Assembly: GCF_050003625.1 (NCBI RefSeq)
Contig: NC_134399.1
Span: 106,680,615-106,744,614 of the forward strand
Direction of reading: 5' to 3'
Source of the DNA: Haematobia irritans
Lineage: Eukaryota; Arthropoda; Insecta; Diptera; Muscidae
Length of the DNA: 64,000 nucleotides
Part shown: piece by piece, positions 21,940 through 32,951 of the stretch
Layout: each line of letters begins with the position of its first letter
How positions within the stretch are numbered: position 1 is the first letter of the stretch
The notes under the pieces: generated by a model
Databases searched by the model: none
What the model saw: the letters and a program-made list of their open reading frames with translations, nothing else
What the model was told of the DNA's origin: nothing
Translations under genes and position numbers: made by a program

Positions 21940-22685
21940 AAAATGGTAGAGTTTACTGTTTGGTAGATTGGTATAATCCTTGAAGATTTTCTATTTTTTA
22001 TAGAAATACTACATGGGAACACCTTCCAATTTTGAGAAAAAATTCCTATAGAAATAAAAATTGGACAAAATTTTATATAGAAATAAAATTTTTACAAAAT
22101 TTTATATATAGAAATAGAATTTTGACAAAATTGACAAAATAAAATTTTGAGAAAATTTTCTTTAGAAATAAAATTTTGAGAAAATATTTTATAGAAACTT
22201 TGACAAAATTTTCTATAAAAATAAAATGTTGACAAATTTTTTTTATAGAAATCAAGTTTTGACAAAATTTTCTATAGAAATAAAATTTTGAGAGAATTTT
22301 CTATAGAAATAAAAATTTTGACAAAATTTTCTATAAAAATAAAATGTTGACAAATTTTTTTATAGAAATAAAATTTTGACAAAATGTTCTATAGAAATAA
22401 AATTTTGAAAGAATTTTCTAAAGAAATAAAATTTTGAGAAATTTTTCTTTAGAAATAAAATTTTTTGAGAAAATATTTTATAGAAATAAAATTTTAAGAA
22501 AATTTTCTATAGAAATAAAATTTTGACAAAATATTCTATAGAAATAAAATTTTGACAAAAAATTTTTTGATAAGAATTTGTTCAAAAACTTCATTTTTCA
22601 AATTTGATAGATTGTTGGTAAATTTTTCTTAAAATTTTTGTAGATTATTTTTGGCACGAGTGGCAACCGTCATTCCAGATCCATA
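21940..22685 (-). mobile_element. HINE-1 fragment made mainly of the 29-bp array
   Basis: About 20 diverged 29-bp units (TTTCTATAGAAATAAAATTT), then GATTATTTTTGGCACGAGTG and GCAACCGTC, the block that normally follows the array. Neither terminus is present. Confidence 0.75.
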
Positions 22686-22791
22686 TCACATCAAAACATA
22701 ATGAAGCGATTTTGTATGCGAGAGCCCCCTCTACTTTTCCTGTAAATTTCCAGCAAATTGGATAAATTAAGTTGAATTTTCGTAAAGCATA

Positions 22792-23446
22792 CACTGAAAA
22801 AAATATTGTCTTGAGGCCAAAGATTTCATGTCCTTAAAATACGAATTCAAATTTTGCTTAGCATAGAAGACGTATTTCGCTAATATAAAGTTTTTTTCAT
22901 TTTTCAAAAGTCGATAAACTTTTCAATGAAGCCGTATTGTCCTTATAATTAAGTGATTTGACTTAAAAAATGGGTGTCATAACATGAAAGAAAAAATGTT
23001 TGGGCTAAGGTCAACTTGACTTTAATAATTCAGAAAAAGTCTTTAAAATTAAAAAAATTGTCTTTAAATTTGTTGCCTTTTTGCATCTTGACTACAAAGC
23101 AAAAAATCGTTCAAAAATAGGACATGTTTTTGAACACTTTATTTTAAAGACGTTTTTACTTGAAACATAGCATAAATTCTAGTGGAAGTCGATTCTGAAT
23201 TTGGAAAATAAAGTTGTCGTTAACTCGTTTTTAAAGGACTTTGATGGCATATGACGAAAAAAAGCTGGAAAAAAGAATAATTAAAATTTGCTTCCTAGAA
23301 TCAAGTACACAAAACCTGAATTTAAAAGAGAATTGTGTCTTAAAAGTATCCTTACTTGTATTCTCCGCTTCTTTGGCTCGGAATTAATACCAAAATTGTT
23401 AAAGTAAACACAAAAACTTTGGAACCAGACATGCTTTTTTTCAGTG
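22792..23446 (+). mobile_element. MITE-A copy, complete
   Basis: Ends CACTGAAAAAAATATTGTC and GCTTTTTTTCAGTG, with TA immediately outside both ends. 655 bp, the same length as the copy at 21214. Confidence 0.85.
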
Positions 23447-24539
23447 TAGAAGGGATTGGTCGGGAGGATCCAACTTCCAAATGTAAATTTCAAATTAATC
23501 GTAAACATTAAGTTTTTAACTTTCTCCTCACTTTCCATATTTTAAGAAAATTAGATACTCAACCTTTGGCATGCCCCTGTTTCAGGCAAATCGTGGCACT
23601 TGAACTGAAATTTCAAAAACTCAGGCATGGAAAGGTCTCTAACTTCTACTAAAATTCGGAAGCTTCTGAATTTTGCCGTAAGTCCTCTCACAAGTTCCCA
23701 AGTTTTCTTTGAGGAATACGCTACAAACTCTTCCTAAAAATTTCAAAAAAATCGCAGAATTCTAATTGTTGCGGATTAATTTTTATTGAGTACAATTTTT
23801 TTGTTCATAAATATATTTTGCAACAGACCCCTTTAATGGGTTAATTTTTCTCATCGTTCACACAAAGTCGCTCATACAACACAATTGGATAATGGGGCTG
23901 TTTTTCTGGTTTTATTTGCATGCATTGTTTATTAGATTTAATTGCAATTCCTCGTTATGTAAATAAGATCATAAGAAATGTATATTAGGGTGGAAAATAA
24001 ATTTAAATTTATATTCAATGTATGTTAGTGGTGGGAATTTTTTAATGAAAGAAAGTAAAATAAAGTTTTTTTATTTTTGGTTTGTAATAAGCACCTTTAT
24101 GGGATTATCGAAACTATTCCACACGTGTTGTGGAATTTTGGCCATTCACCCAAGCTGTAGAAGAGACAATTGTCACGCATAGCCTAAATCTTTTTTTTTA
24201 TGTTAAAATATTTTGAATTTGTGTTATCTTTGTTTTGTTTTATAAAACCAGGGCTGTTGCTCTTTTCCATGTAGGGAGTCTTTGTGTTCTTCTTGGTTTC
24301 TTTTATACATTTAAGGAAGTTGTTATTTTTATAATAATTATTTTGATTTTATGTTTGTTTGTTGATGCGCGCACACCCAAAATTTTGGAATGAATGAGGA
24401 GGAATGAATTAAAACAAAAATACTACAAACAAAATAAAATTAAAAAATTATCTGATGATGAACACCATTTAAAAGGTGATTGCCTCCAGTTAAGCCGCAA
24501 TCAAATCTTTTGATTCAGTCTTTTTACACGAACATCTTT
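23447..24539. other. No recognised feature
   Basis: AT-rich DNA without repeats recognised elsewhere in the window. Only frames below 90 codons. Confidence 0.5.
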
Positions 24540-24580
24540 TATTATAACCCCCACCATATGATGGAGGTATCATTCATTAT
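24540..24580 (+). mobile_element. HINE 5'-end-like fragment
   Basis: ATAACCCCCACCATATGATG with GAGGTATCATT resembles the HINE 5' palindrome (ACCCTCCACCATAGGATGGG). Nothing else of the element follows. Confidence 0.4.
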
Positions 24581-24689
24581 GTGGAGCTTAGGTTCTATAA
24601 AGAAAATGAATATACAGTTTGTTGATCTTGGGAAAATGAAGTGTGCAAATGATTGATTCAACGATTTTGTTAAAAAATTCGAATTTTAA

Positions 24690-24833
24690 TTGAAATGAAT
24701 GTGATTTTGCTCTTTTTGGTTTATTCAAGATATTTTTTGTCTTCAGTCATGAAATTAACTGACCTATTAATTTTTAATTGAAATGTCTTCAATCACTGAA
24801 ATTATTGACGATCAATCATCAATGTCAATTAAA
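24690..24833. mobile_element. TTAATTGA-rich MITE fragment (MITE-B)
   Basis: Shares AATTAATTTTTAATTGAAATG and GTCTTCAATCA with 62700-62760. Further copies at 38245-38445, 54738-54893 and 63916-64000. Confidence 0.5.
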
Positions 24834-24837
24834 AGAA

Positions 24838-25812
24838 GTACATACAGCCGTAAGTTCGGCCAGGCCGAATCTTATGTACCCTCCACCATGGATTGCGTAG
24901 AAACTTCTACTAAAGACTGTTATCCACAAAAGAATTACTTGGGCTGCGGTAACACTTGCCGATGACAAGGTACCTTAAAACTTCTTAACATCGTCTTCTA
25001 AATTGTAAGTTAGTCCATGCGGGGTATATATTAAACAAAAAAAGGCCGATTAAATACGTATATAATTCAGTATGACAGGATTTCTACATTTAAAAGAGAA
25101 ATAAAATCATTTTTATTACGTGATATGGAAATGCTTCTGATGTAAATAGTTTTCATGTAAATTAAACTAAATTATTATGAATTTTCAATGTAAAACAATT
25201 TTTAAACGTAAATGAATTTGTTATATAAAAAGTAAATATTCATATCACGTCTACAGGTACTGATAAGGTTAGCTCCTATAAAGCCATTAGGGCGCTGGGG
25301 CAACATAGAATTTATGAATTGTAACAAATTGAAGTAAATAAAAAATATATTTCAAAAAAATTAGACAACATTTTCTATACATATAAAATTTTGGTAGATT
25401 ATTTTTGGCGATTTGGACCAATTTTTGTATGATTGGCCATCGGCAATATAAAACTATAGACCGATATGGACCAATTTTTGCATGGCTGTTAGCGGCCCTA
25501 TACTAGCGCAATGTACCAAATTTCAACCGAATCGGATGAATTTTGCTCCTCCAAGAGGTTCCGGAGGTCACATCTGGTTATCGATTTATAGGGTGCTATA
25601 TATAATTATGGACCGATATGGACCAATTTTTGCATGGTTGTTATAGACCATATACTAACACCATGTACAAAATTTCAACCGAATCGGATGATTTTGCTCC
25701 TCCAAGAAGCTCCGGAGGTCAAATCTGGGGATCGGTTTATATGGGGCTATATATAATTATGGACTGATATGATCCAATTCCTGCATGGTTGTTGGATACC
25801 ATATACTAACAC
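24838..25812 (-). mobile_element. HINE-1 copy interrupted by a LINE tail
   Basis: Begins with the inverted 3' end (TTCGGCCAGGCCGAA hairpin at ~24857, then TACCCTCCACCATGG), passes the TAAATACGTATATAATTCAG block and is interrupted at ~25075. It resumes at ~25356 with the 29-bp block and two 153-bp-type units, and breaks off near 25812. Confidence 0.75.
25075..25355 (+). pseudogene. 5'-truncated non-LTR retrotransposon 3' end
   Basis: The start translates as STFKREIKSFLLRDMEMLLM then a stop, like the C-terminus of a LINE ORF2. About 200 bp of 3' UTR follow, ending TAAATAAAAAATATATTTC. Inserted into HINE-1 between CAGTATGACA and AGACAACATTTTC. Only the extreme 3' end was copied, as usual for LINEs. 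Confidence 0.55.
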
Positions 25813-25844
25813 AGATACCATAGACTCTCAGTATTTTAGACTCT

Positions 25845-26357
25845 CACACCGAAAAACAATAGTGAACTGTTTTATAGGAAGAATGAACTACCACGCACGA
25901 AAATTGAACTAAATTTTACTGTACATTTTAAGATTTCCACAAAGCGTTGTTAAAACCAGGAAATTTTAATGCCCTGTTGTACTTTTTAACTGCAGTTTAC
26001 GAAATTACATCATCTCATAGAAGAAAAAAATTAACTAAAAGTAAAGAAGAAAATCATTGGCGCCAAATCATGACCATTTTAACCATCCAGTAGTTTATTC
26101 TTACTATTTTTGGGAATCGTACGAAAATTTTCAATTGTTTTAGTTCTTATTGAACTTATGTGTACGGTCATTGAACTTTATACTTACGTTTAGTTCATAA
26201 AATTTTTGAGACATACTTAAAAAAAGGTAAGATTTCATAAGGCTGTGGAAAATTTCGATAAAAATAATAAAATTTAACTACAAGCAAATAATTTTTTTCC
26301 AATAAAAATAAATTAAATTTAGCGTTAGTTTAACTACGGAATTTTTTTTTCTGTGCA
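25845..26357 (+). mobile_element. MITE-E copy
   Basis: Left end CACACCGAAAAACAATAG and right end TTTTTTTTTCTGTGCAG form short imperfect inverted ends. The interior matches 20401-20960 in order. Partial matches also at 32786-32950. Confidence 0.6.
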
Positions 26358-26941
26358 GCTTTACTGGTGTAAAGCAGTTGTCTTTATACAAATTTATTAT
26401 TATGCGATCCATAGTGAGGGTATATAATATTCGTCTCAACCATATTGGTATTTTGTTTTAATTCACGCCTCACAAAATGACTCATCTCTAGAATTGTTGA
26501 TATTTGTTGGTTTCATGCCACATAAAATGAAAATAAAAGTCTGAACCTGTTTTTGCGCCATATTGTCTCTAAAATTGAGTTTAAATTTTACATTTTATAT
26601 TCAAATCACATATCACAATACTTTTTTGTGATTTTTGTGATGGTGAATAGTTTCTTTTCATTGGAGACAAAATATTTATGCGTCACTTTGACCTTGCCTG
26701 TTTTTCTAAAGAAACTTTCATTTGCAAATTTATTGCCGACACCATGAATAAGACCATAACTTTAATATGTCATCAATTGTTTCTTGGTAACAAAGATAGT
26801 TAGATTTCTTTTGACAATGTGTCGTCAACTACCTTGAGTTTAGTATATTACACAGAAAAAAAGAAAACTATTAAATTAATTTCCTCGTATGAAAATGTTA
26901 ACTAAATTTTACATAATTTTTTGGGATTTCTACAATGCATT
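26358..26941. other. No recognised feature
   Basis: AT-rich. A 64-codon frame at 26553-26747 has no recognisable motif. Confidence 0.45.
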
Positions 26942-26989
26942 CACTCAAAAAACAAGTTTACTTGGATCTAAAGATTTTATCCTACCTAC

Positions 26990-27203
26990 GGCCATTTTCA
27001 TGTAGCTCCGTTAGGTTTTAACAGTTAACAGAAAGAAAAATGGAAATGTCTTTTCTCCGGTTAACTTTAACTGAAACATTTTCAGCAGTTAAGTTTCTAA
27101 CTGGCATACGGAATATATACGCAAGATGACAGATATGTAGATATCACGGTTTAAAAGTTCGTTAGCTAACGTAGCACTAACGGAGCTTCATGAAAATGGG
27201 GGC
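26990..27203. mobile_element. MITE-F, 23-bp inverted ends
   Basis: The end CCATTTTCATGTAGCTCCGT pairs with the right end CGGAGCTTCATGAAAATGG. A second copy is at 54638-55003. About 210 bp, non-coding. Confidence 0.7.
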
Positions 27204-27840
27204 TATAAGGATTTCGGTATTGATTCCGAGCCAAAGATGTGACTTCTTTAAAATAAAGGCTCTTTTTAGTGAACTTTCTGGCTTTAAATCTAGTATCAAT
27301 AAAATTAAAATTAGAATGCAGATCTCATTTATCGAATTTCCATTCTCTTTTATAACGAATACTTCAAAGTAAAAAATGTTTCCTTATCTCCCAAAAAAAG
27401 CTTTAAACCAAATATGCTAAATCCTCAAAATAAATCTTAGTCTACATTTGAATCATTTTCAACTTAAATTTAAATATTCAGTATTTCAATGAATTCCAGT
27501 ACGGCTTCCTTCAATCAAAAATGTGTTTCTTTACTTTAAAGAAAATTTGCCTTAGTTCAAAGACATACGACTTTACGACGAAAGGACGCAAATTTTCAAA
27601 ATTTGTGTCCTAAATTTAATAAAAAAAATTGTTGAAGCAAAGATTAAAAACTTTATTTTAATTAAAATTTCATTATTTTAAAGAAATTTGTCCTTAATAT
27701 TTTTTTAAATTCGCATCCTACAATTTAGGTTATATTTATTCAACCGTCGAACTGAACGGACGTGTTTTCTAATAGCGGAGTATTTCATCGTAATAAGTAC
27801 TTATTACGAATTTCACGTGTGGTGGAAATAATAAACCACC

Positions 27841-29064
27841 ATGCAGCGAAATTCAAAGTCATCCACTGGGTTGCTATCTTCAGGGCCCAGTGGACGGGTA
27901 ACGACTGAAGTTATAAATTTGGGCAGCGACCAAGAGTCAGGCCCAATTAGTCGACCTGTAGACGGGTCGACTGGCGGTGACACTTTGGCAAGTCGAACCT
28001 TTTCTAAGGTGACGACATCAAAAGGAGGCAATCCCTCTCGAAAGAGATTCAAGGAACGAAGAAATGCTTTGTTTATCCTAAAGAAATTAGGATCAGTCGA
28101 CCCAAGCACGTTGTCGGCTAAGCAAAGCGATTCCTTAAAATGGGCTCAAGGAATTCTTGAAGCTGGAAAAAGGGAACGATCACCGGATGAGCTGCCATCC
28201 TCTAAACGGGATCAAAGATCGTTTGCCTCAGTTGCAAAAGACAGCCTTGTGATGGCTATTATTAATAAAGGAGCATTGGACGGTATGATTCCAAGGCAAA
28301 AATGGGGGGAAATTGAGAACGCGATGTCTGGTGTCTAATCAGAGGTGCGAAAAAAGTTTCCCGGACCAAGTCCTCGACGGCAAGATGCTGGATGGTATCA
28401 AGGACGATATAAGTTAATAGCTTTTGCAGACCAGAGGTCTATGGATTGCTTTAAAGCTGCATTGATGCTAATTGGTGAAGTTTGGGAAGGAGCCGCTTTG
28501 GAGTTAGTCGATAAAAAAGACATACCGGCTAAACCTAGAGCACATGCATGGATACCGGCAAACCCTCCTGATCCTGAGTCAATACTAGAGAGACTAAAAG
28601 AATGTAACCCAGATCTTCCAACCGCCGATTGGAAGGTTGGTCGTTTGGATGAGGTGGATGGACCAAGACGACATGCGGTGTTTATATTAAACATAGAGTC
28701 GCTGCCACATCTAGCCCAGACCCAAGGACGCGTAAGTTATGGCTTTCATGATATCCATATGAAGGTATACAAAAGCGATCAGCCAAAGGATACCGAAACG
28801 GACAAGCCTCCGGTAGAGTCAGCAGTGAAAAAATCTCCTAGCGAAGCCGAAGGAGACATAAAACCTGCAGACTATGGCGAAAATCATATGCGGGAAGTTT
28901 CTACAGGCTCAAGCCTCACCAAAGCTGAACTGCGGATTGTTGCGAGAGTCACCGAGATCTGTGAAGAGGAAGCCCTTGATGACTCAATTGAAGCGGCTGA
29001 TGTGACGGTGGTTGAAAATTTGGATGGTTCTACGGTTCCTCCAGATAAATCTTCACCATTGTAA
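27841..29064 (+). pseudogene. LOA-like ORF1 (nucleic-acid-binding protein), one nonsense codon
   Basis: A single frame of ~408 codons with one internal TAA at 28336-28338; 27841 and the downstream open part share the frame, and no other stop occurs. The N-terminal ~165 residues are Ser/Arg/Lys-rich with RKRFKERRNALFILKKLG and KRDQRSFASVAKDSL. After the stop comes WYQGRYKLIAFADQRSMDCF to VSYGFHDIHMKVYKS, a conserved ORF1 domain of fly LOA elements that recalls Pfam DUF4780. The C-terminus is acidic. No CCHC knuckles are visible. ORF1 overlaps the start of ORF2 by ~40 bases in another frame. Confidence 0.75.
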
Positions 29065-32000
29065 GGCCGCTTGTGCTGCCTTAAAAGTTCTCCTGATGAA
29101 AGGAGACATAGACATAGTTCTTATTCAAGAACCATACATATATAAGAACAAGATCTGTGAATTAAGCACTCCGGGTTTCAAACTTTTGCATAATACCGGT
29201 AACGATATAAATCGAGCATGTATAATTGCTAAAAACGAACTAAACTTGTTTCTGCTTCCTTCATTGAGCAATGCAGACACTGTCGTAGCCAGTTTAGAGA
29301 TATCCACATGCAAATATTGGGTATCTTCGGTCTACATGGGACATGATAGGGAGATGCCACCCTGTGCCGTTAAGACCTTAGTTGAGGAGTCACTAAAAAC
29401 AAAGACAAAACTCATTATGGGATGCGATGCAAATGCACATCATAGTATTTGGGGAAGTAGTGATACTAATGCAAGGGGAGAGTCGCTAATAGAGTTTATT
29501 TTGCGTACTAACCTGGTAGTTTGCAATAAGGGAGATGCACCAACCTTCGTCACCAGGAACAGACAAGAGGTTTTGGACGTAACGTTGACCTCTCCGGAAC
29601 TGAATGATAAGATATCTGAGTGGCAAGTTTTGAGGGAACATAGCTTTTCAGATCATCGCTACATCAGTTTCAGATTGGCTGTTCGTACTTCAAAGACCAT
29701 ATTTCCGCCAAATGTTAGGAAAGCTGATTGGAATAGGTATAGGGAATCGTTCAATTTGATGATACCGGAAGTGCCGGAGACAAATATGAGCACTGTGCAA
29801 GATATCGAACACGCAGTGGAGCGGATTACGAAGGCCTTCAACATTTCACTGAAAGCTGCATGCCCTAGAGGAAAGCCAAGGGGAAAAAATCAGCCGCCAT
29901 GGTGGACTACGGAGTTAAGTAATATGAGGAAATCCTGCAGGAAGCTCTTTAACAAAGCAAAGTCCACAAGAGCTCCGGAGGATTGGGACACTTACAAGAT
30001 GAATCTGAGAGAATATAAACGAGAACTGAGAAGGTCTCAACAAAACTCTTGGGATGATTACTGTAGCAGTATTGAAAATACGTCAGAGGCTTCCAGACTA
30101 CGGAAGGTACTAGCATCCACTAACACCGCTCCAGGTTTCATTAAAACATCGGAGGGAAATTGGACAACGTCCAGTGAGGAGACGTTGGAGGTACTTTTGG
30201 ACACACACTTCCCTGGAAATCAGACGGTTGAACCATGTTCCGGCGGTGTAACAGAGGCTCGGCGATTACTTCCTATCGAGGAAATTGTGTCGGAATCTAG
30301 AATAAAATGGGCTTTAAATAGCTTTGGACCATTCAAATCCCCCGGACCTGATGGAATTACTCCGGCGGAGTTACAGGCAGTGGCTGAAAGAATTATCCCC
30401 TGGTTGACGGTGATATATAAACAATGTGTAAACTTAGCATATATTCCAGAAAAGTGGAGGGAAACAAAAGTCGTCTTCATACCTAAAGCAGGAAAAGCCT
30501 CTCACTCGAGTGCGAAGGATTTCCGACCAATCAGCTTATCCTCATCCCTACTTAAGACCCTGGAGAGGATGATAGACATGTATCTTAGAACTAGCGTGGA
30601 TTCAAGTTTGCTCTCGAAACGACAGCATGCATACTCGAAGGGCAGGTCTACTGAGACCGCATTGCATGAACTGGTCAGCTTTATTGAAAGCTCACTATCT
30701 GTCAAAGAATACACAATCGTGGCGTTTCTAGACATCGAAGGGGCGTTCAATAATGTCCATCCGAGCTCGATATTAAATGGACTGACAACTCTGAATGTTG
30801 ATCCAGGTATACTTAGGCTGTTAGACGAACTTCTAATAAAGAGACGTATTTCAGCCACACTAGGGCAAACAAACATACAAAGGTATGTGAACAGAGGCAC
30901 TCCCCAAGGAGGAGTTCTATCACCTCTTCTTTGGAATGTTGCTATAAACAACCTTCTGGTTTCTCTAGAAAAAGAAAGGATAAAAGTGGTGGCATACGCA
31001 GATGATGTGGCGCTAGCAGTCAGGGGAAAATTCCCATCCACAATCAGAGATATTATACAGAGAGCTCTCCGGATGACTGAGAAATGGGCGAAAGATAATG
31101 GTCTTGGTGTAAATCCAGCAAAGACAGAAATAGTCATGTACTGCAAAGATCGCAAAACTCCCACGGTTAGGCCCATTTCCTTAGGGGGTACTGAAATTCC
31201 CTTTGGTGAGTGTGCAAAATACCTTGGCGTTATTTTGGACAGGAAGCTGAATTTTAGGCTTAATATTGAAGAGAGGGCGAGAAAAGCCACGGTAGCTTTG
31301 TACTCGTGCAAAAAGGCAATAGGGAAAAAGTGGGGACTAAGACCAAAAATTGTGCATTGGCTATACACGGCAGTGGTTAGACCTATAATGCTATATGGTG
31401 TTGTAGTCTGGTGGCCGGCACTTCAGAAACCGACTTGTTTAGATAAAGTTCAGCGTATGGCGAGCTTATGTATCTCAGGCGCATTTAGTAAGACAGGAAC
31501 AGACTCCCTTAATGTCATGCTACATCTATTGCCTTTAGACATTTTGGCCAAACAGTCAGCTGCAACAACGGCTGTGCGGTTGCGCGAGGTATCGCTGTGG
31601 TCGGAAAAAATGTACGGTCATAGTTCGGTCCTCAAAGTAATGCCAGATGTGCCTAACGTAGTGGATTACACCCTGGCAAAACCACTTTTCGACAAAAAGT
31701 TTGAAACTCTAATTCCCAACAGTGAGGCGTGGTGTACACAGACCCCGGGGAATAGAAGATATATAGATTTCTATACTGATGGCTCCAAATTGAATGGACA
31801 AGTGGGGTTCGGAGTATTTTCTAAAGATCTGGAAATTCGAATAGCGAAAAGATTACCTAATCACTGTAGTGTTTTTCAGGCTGAAATATTGGCAATAAGA
31901 GAGGTGGTGAATTGGCTGATAATATATACTCAGACAGTCAACCTGCAATAAAATCCTTGGACTCTGTGTTCCTTAACTCAAAAACGGCCATAGACTGCCG

Positions 32001-32586
32001 CAAATCTCTCAACGAGATGGCTGAGCAGTACAATATTCACCTAATATGGGTGCCTGGTCATAGGAACATACCGGGGAACTGTGAAGCAGATGTGTTAGCA
32101 AGGCTAGGAACTACCTTACATATTCCAGGGGAACTAGAATCTGTTGGTATGCCTCTGGCCACCTGCAAGCTCTTACTGCGTGAGAAGGCTGTTATGATGG
32201 CCAATATTCGATGGGAAAATTGCAAGGGTTGTAACGATACCAAGCAAATATGGCCCCATTTAAACTTAAACCGCACACTAGATATGCTAGTGTTCTCAAG
32301 GCGTCAGATAGCACTCCTAATATCTGCTATAACGGGTCGCTGCCTGATAGGCGAATTTGCAAAAACTATAGGTGCGAAGTATAATGACTATTGTATAAGC
32401 TGTCATGACGTGGAGGAAAAGGAATCAATTAAACACCTCTTGTGTGAGTGTCCTGCTTTTTGTGTAAGGCGTAAGCGAATTTTAGGAGCATATAGCTTTA
32501 GATTACTGGCTGACCTGGAAAACGTTAACTTAAGCAGTTTGTTAATGTTTTTGGAGCAATCTGGTTGGTTCCACAAAAGTAAATAA
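29024..32586 (+). pseudogene. LOA-like ORF2: endonuclease, reverse transcriptase, RNase H; one 28-bp deletion
   Basis: From ATG 29024 (inside the end of ORF1). The endonuclease shows FLQINLHHCKAA, IQEPY, MGCDANAHHSIWG near residue 135, EVLDVTLTS and FSDHRYISF near 210. The reverse transcriptase shows DFRPISLSS, FLDIEGAFNNV, GTPQGGVLSPLLWN and YADD at ~658-661. RNase H starts FYTDGSKLNG (Asp ~919) and VFQAEILAI (Glu ~954). The frame then breaks at 31919/31920, where the second copy has 28 extra bases. It resumes in frame 2 (31912-32586) with IYSDSQPAIKSL and IWVPGHRNIPGNCEAD. The C-terminus has a zinc-binding-like YCISCHDVEEKESIKHLLC motif. The endonuclease and RT are uninterrupted. Confidence 0.9.
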
Positions 32587-32599
32587 TGGAGAAGGTTCA

Positions 32600-32726
32600 G
32601 TGGTTAAGACTAGAAGTGCCCATATGTAATAGGTACTTTTAGTTAAATGTGGTATCACAATGGACTGAATAGTCTAAGTGAGCCTGAAATTTAATCGGGC
32701 TGCCACTTTAACCTAACCTAACCTAA
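32600..32726 (+). repeat. LINE 3' UTR and (CCTAA)n tail shared with the SINE
   Basis: GTGGTATCACAATGGACTGA, then ATAGTCTAAGTGAGCCTGA and ATCGGGCTGCCAC, also form the 3' ends of the SINEs at 34551 and 46661. About four CCTAA units follow. This is the presumed recognition region for the reverse transcriptase. Confidence 0.85.
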
Positions 32727-32779
32727 CCTACAATTTAGGTTGCGTAATCTTTAATATTACGTAAATATTTTTTTCAGTG

Positions 32780-32950
32780 TTGTTAAAACAAGAAAAATTT
32801 AATGACCTGGTGTATTTTTTACCTAACATAGACGAAATTACTCCAATAGTTGAGGAGCGATTGTCAGCCTTTACGGCGGCCCACACAATTATCATCGTCG
32901 GAGCTTGAGTTCCTGAACTTGGAACTTTAATGGCTTTAGTCCAAGTTAAT
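32780..32950 (+). mobile_element. MITE-E fragment
   Basis: GTTGTTAAAACAAGAAAAATT, GTGTATTTTTTACCT and ACGAAATTACTCC align with 25945-26020. The remainder is diverged. Confidence 0.45.
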
Positions 32951-32951
32951 T

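Larger units (their letters stand above)
27732..32726 (+). mobile_element. LOA-like non-LTR retrotransposon, full length or nearly so
   Basis: Flanked by a direct duplication CCTACAATTTAGGTT (27717-27731 and 32727-32741) lying within MITE-A2 sequence. It has a ~110-bp 5' UTR, ORF1, ORF2 with endonuclease, reverse transcriptase and RNase H, a short 3' UTR and a (CCTAA)4 tail. ORF2 style and the RNase H point to the LOA clade. Base composition is richer in G+C than the surroundings. Confidence 0.9.
26942..32779 (+). mobile_element. MITE-A2 host element carrying two nested insertions
   Basis: The outer ends CACTCAAAAAACAAG (left) and TTTTTTTCAGTG (right, 32768-32779) and inner blocks match the uninterrupted A2 copy at 38454-39107. 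It contains MITE-F (26990-27203) and the LOA-like LINE (27732-32726); removing both leaves ~640 bp. Confidence 0.75.

Noticed and set aside
30502..31368. 288-codon frame antisense to the LOA-like ORF2
   Set aside because: Shadow of the reverse transcriptase coding strand; the same holds for 40650-41288.
32712..32741. True telomeric (TTAGG)n tract
   Set aside because: Only about four units, always directly after the GGGCTGCCAC end of the LINE/SINE, and inside a target-site duplication.
27717..32741. LTR retrotransposon
   Set aside because: No long terminal repeats, protease or integrase. The endonuclease/RT order, simple tail and variable-size target duplication are those of a LINE.
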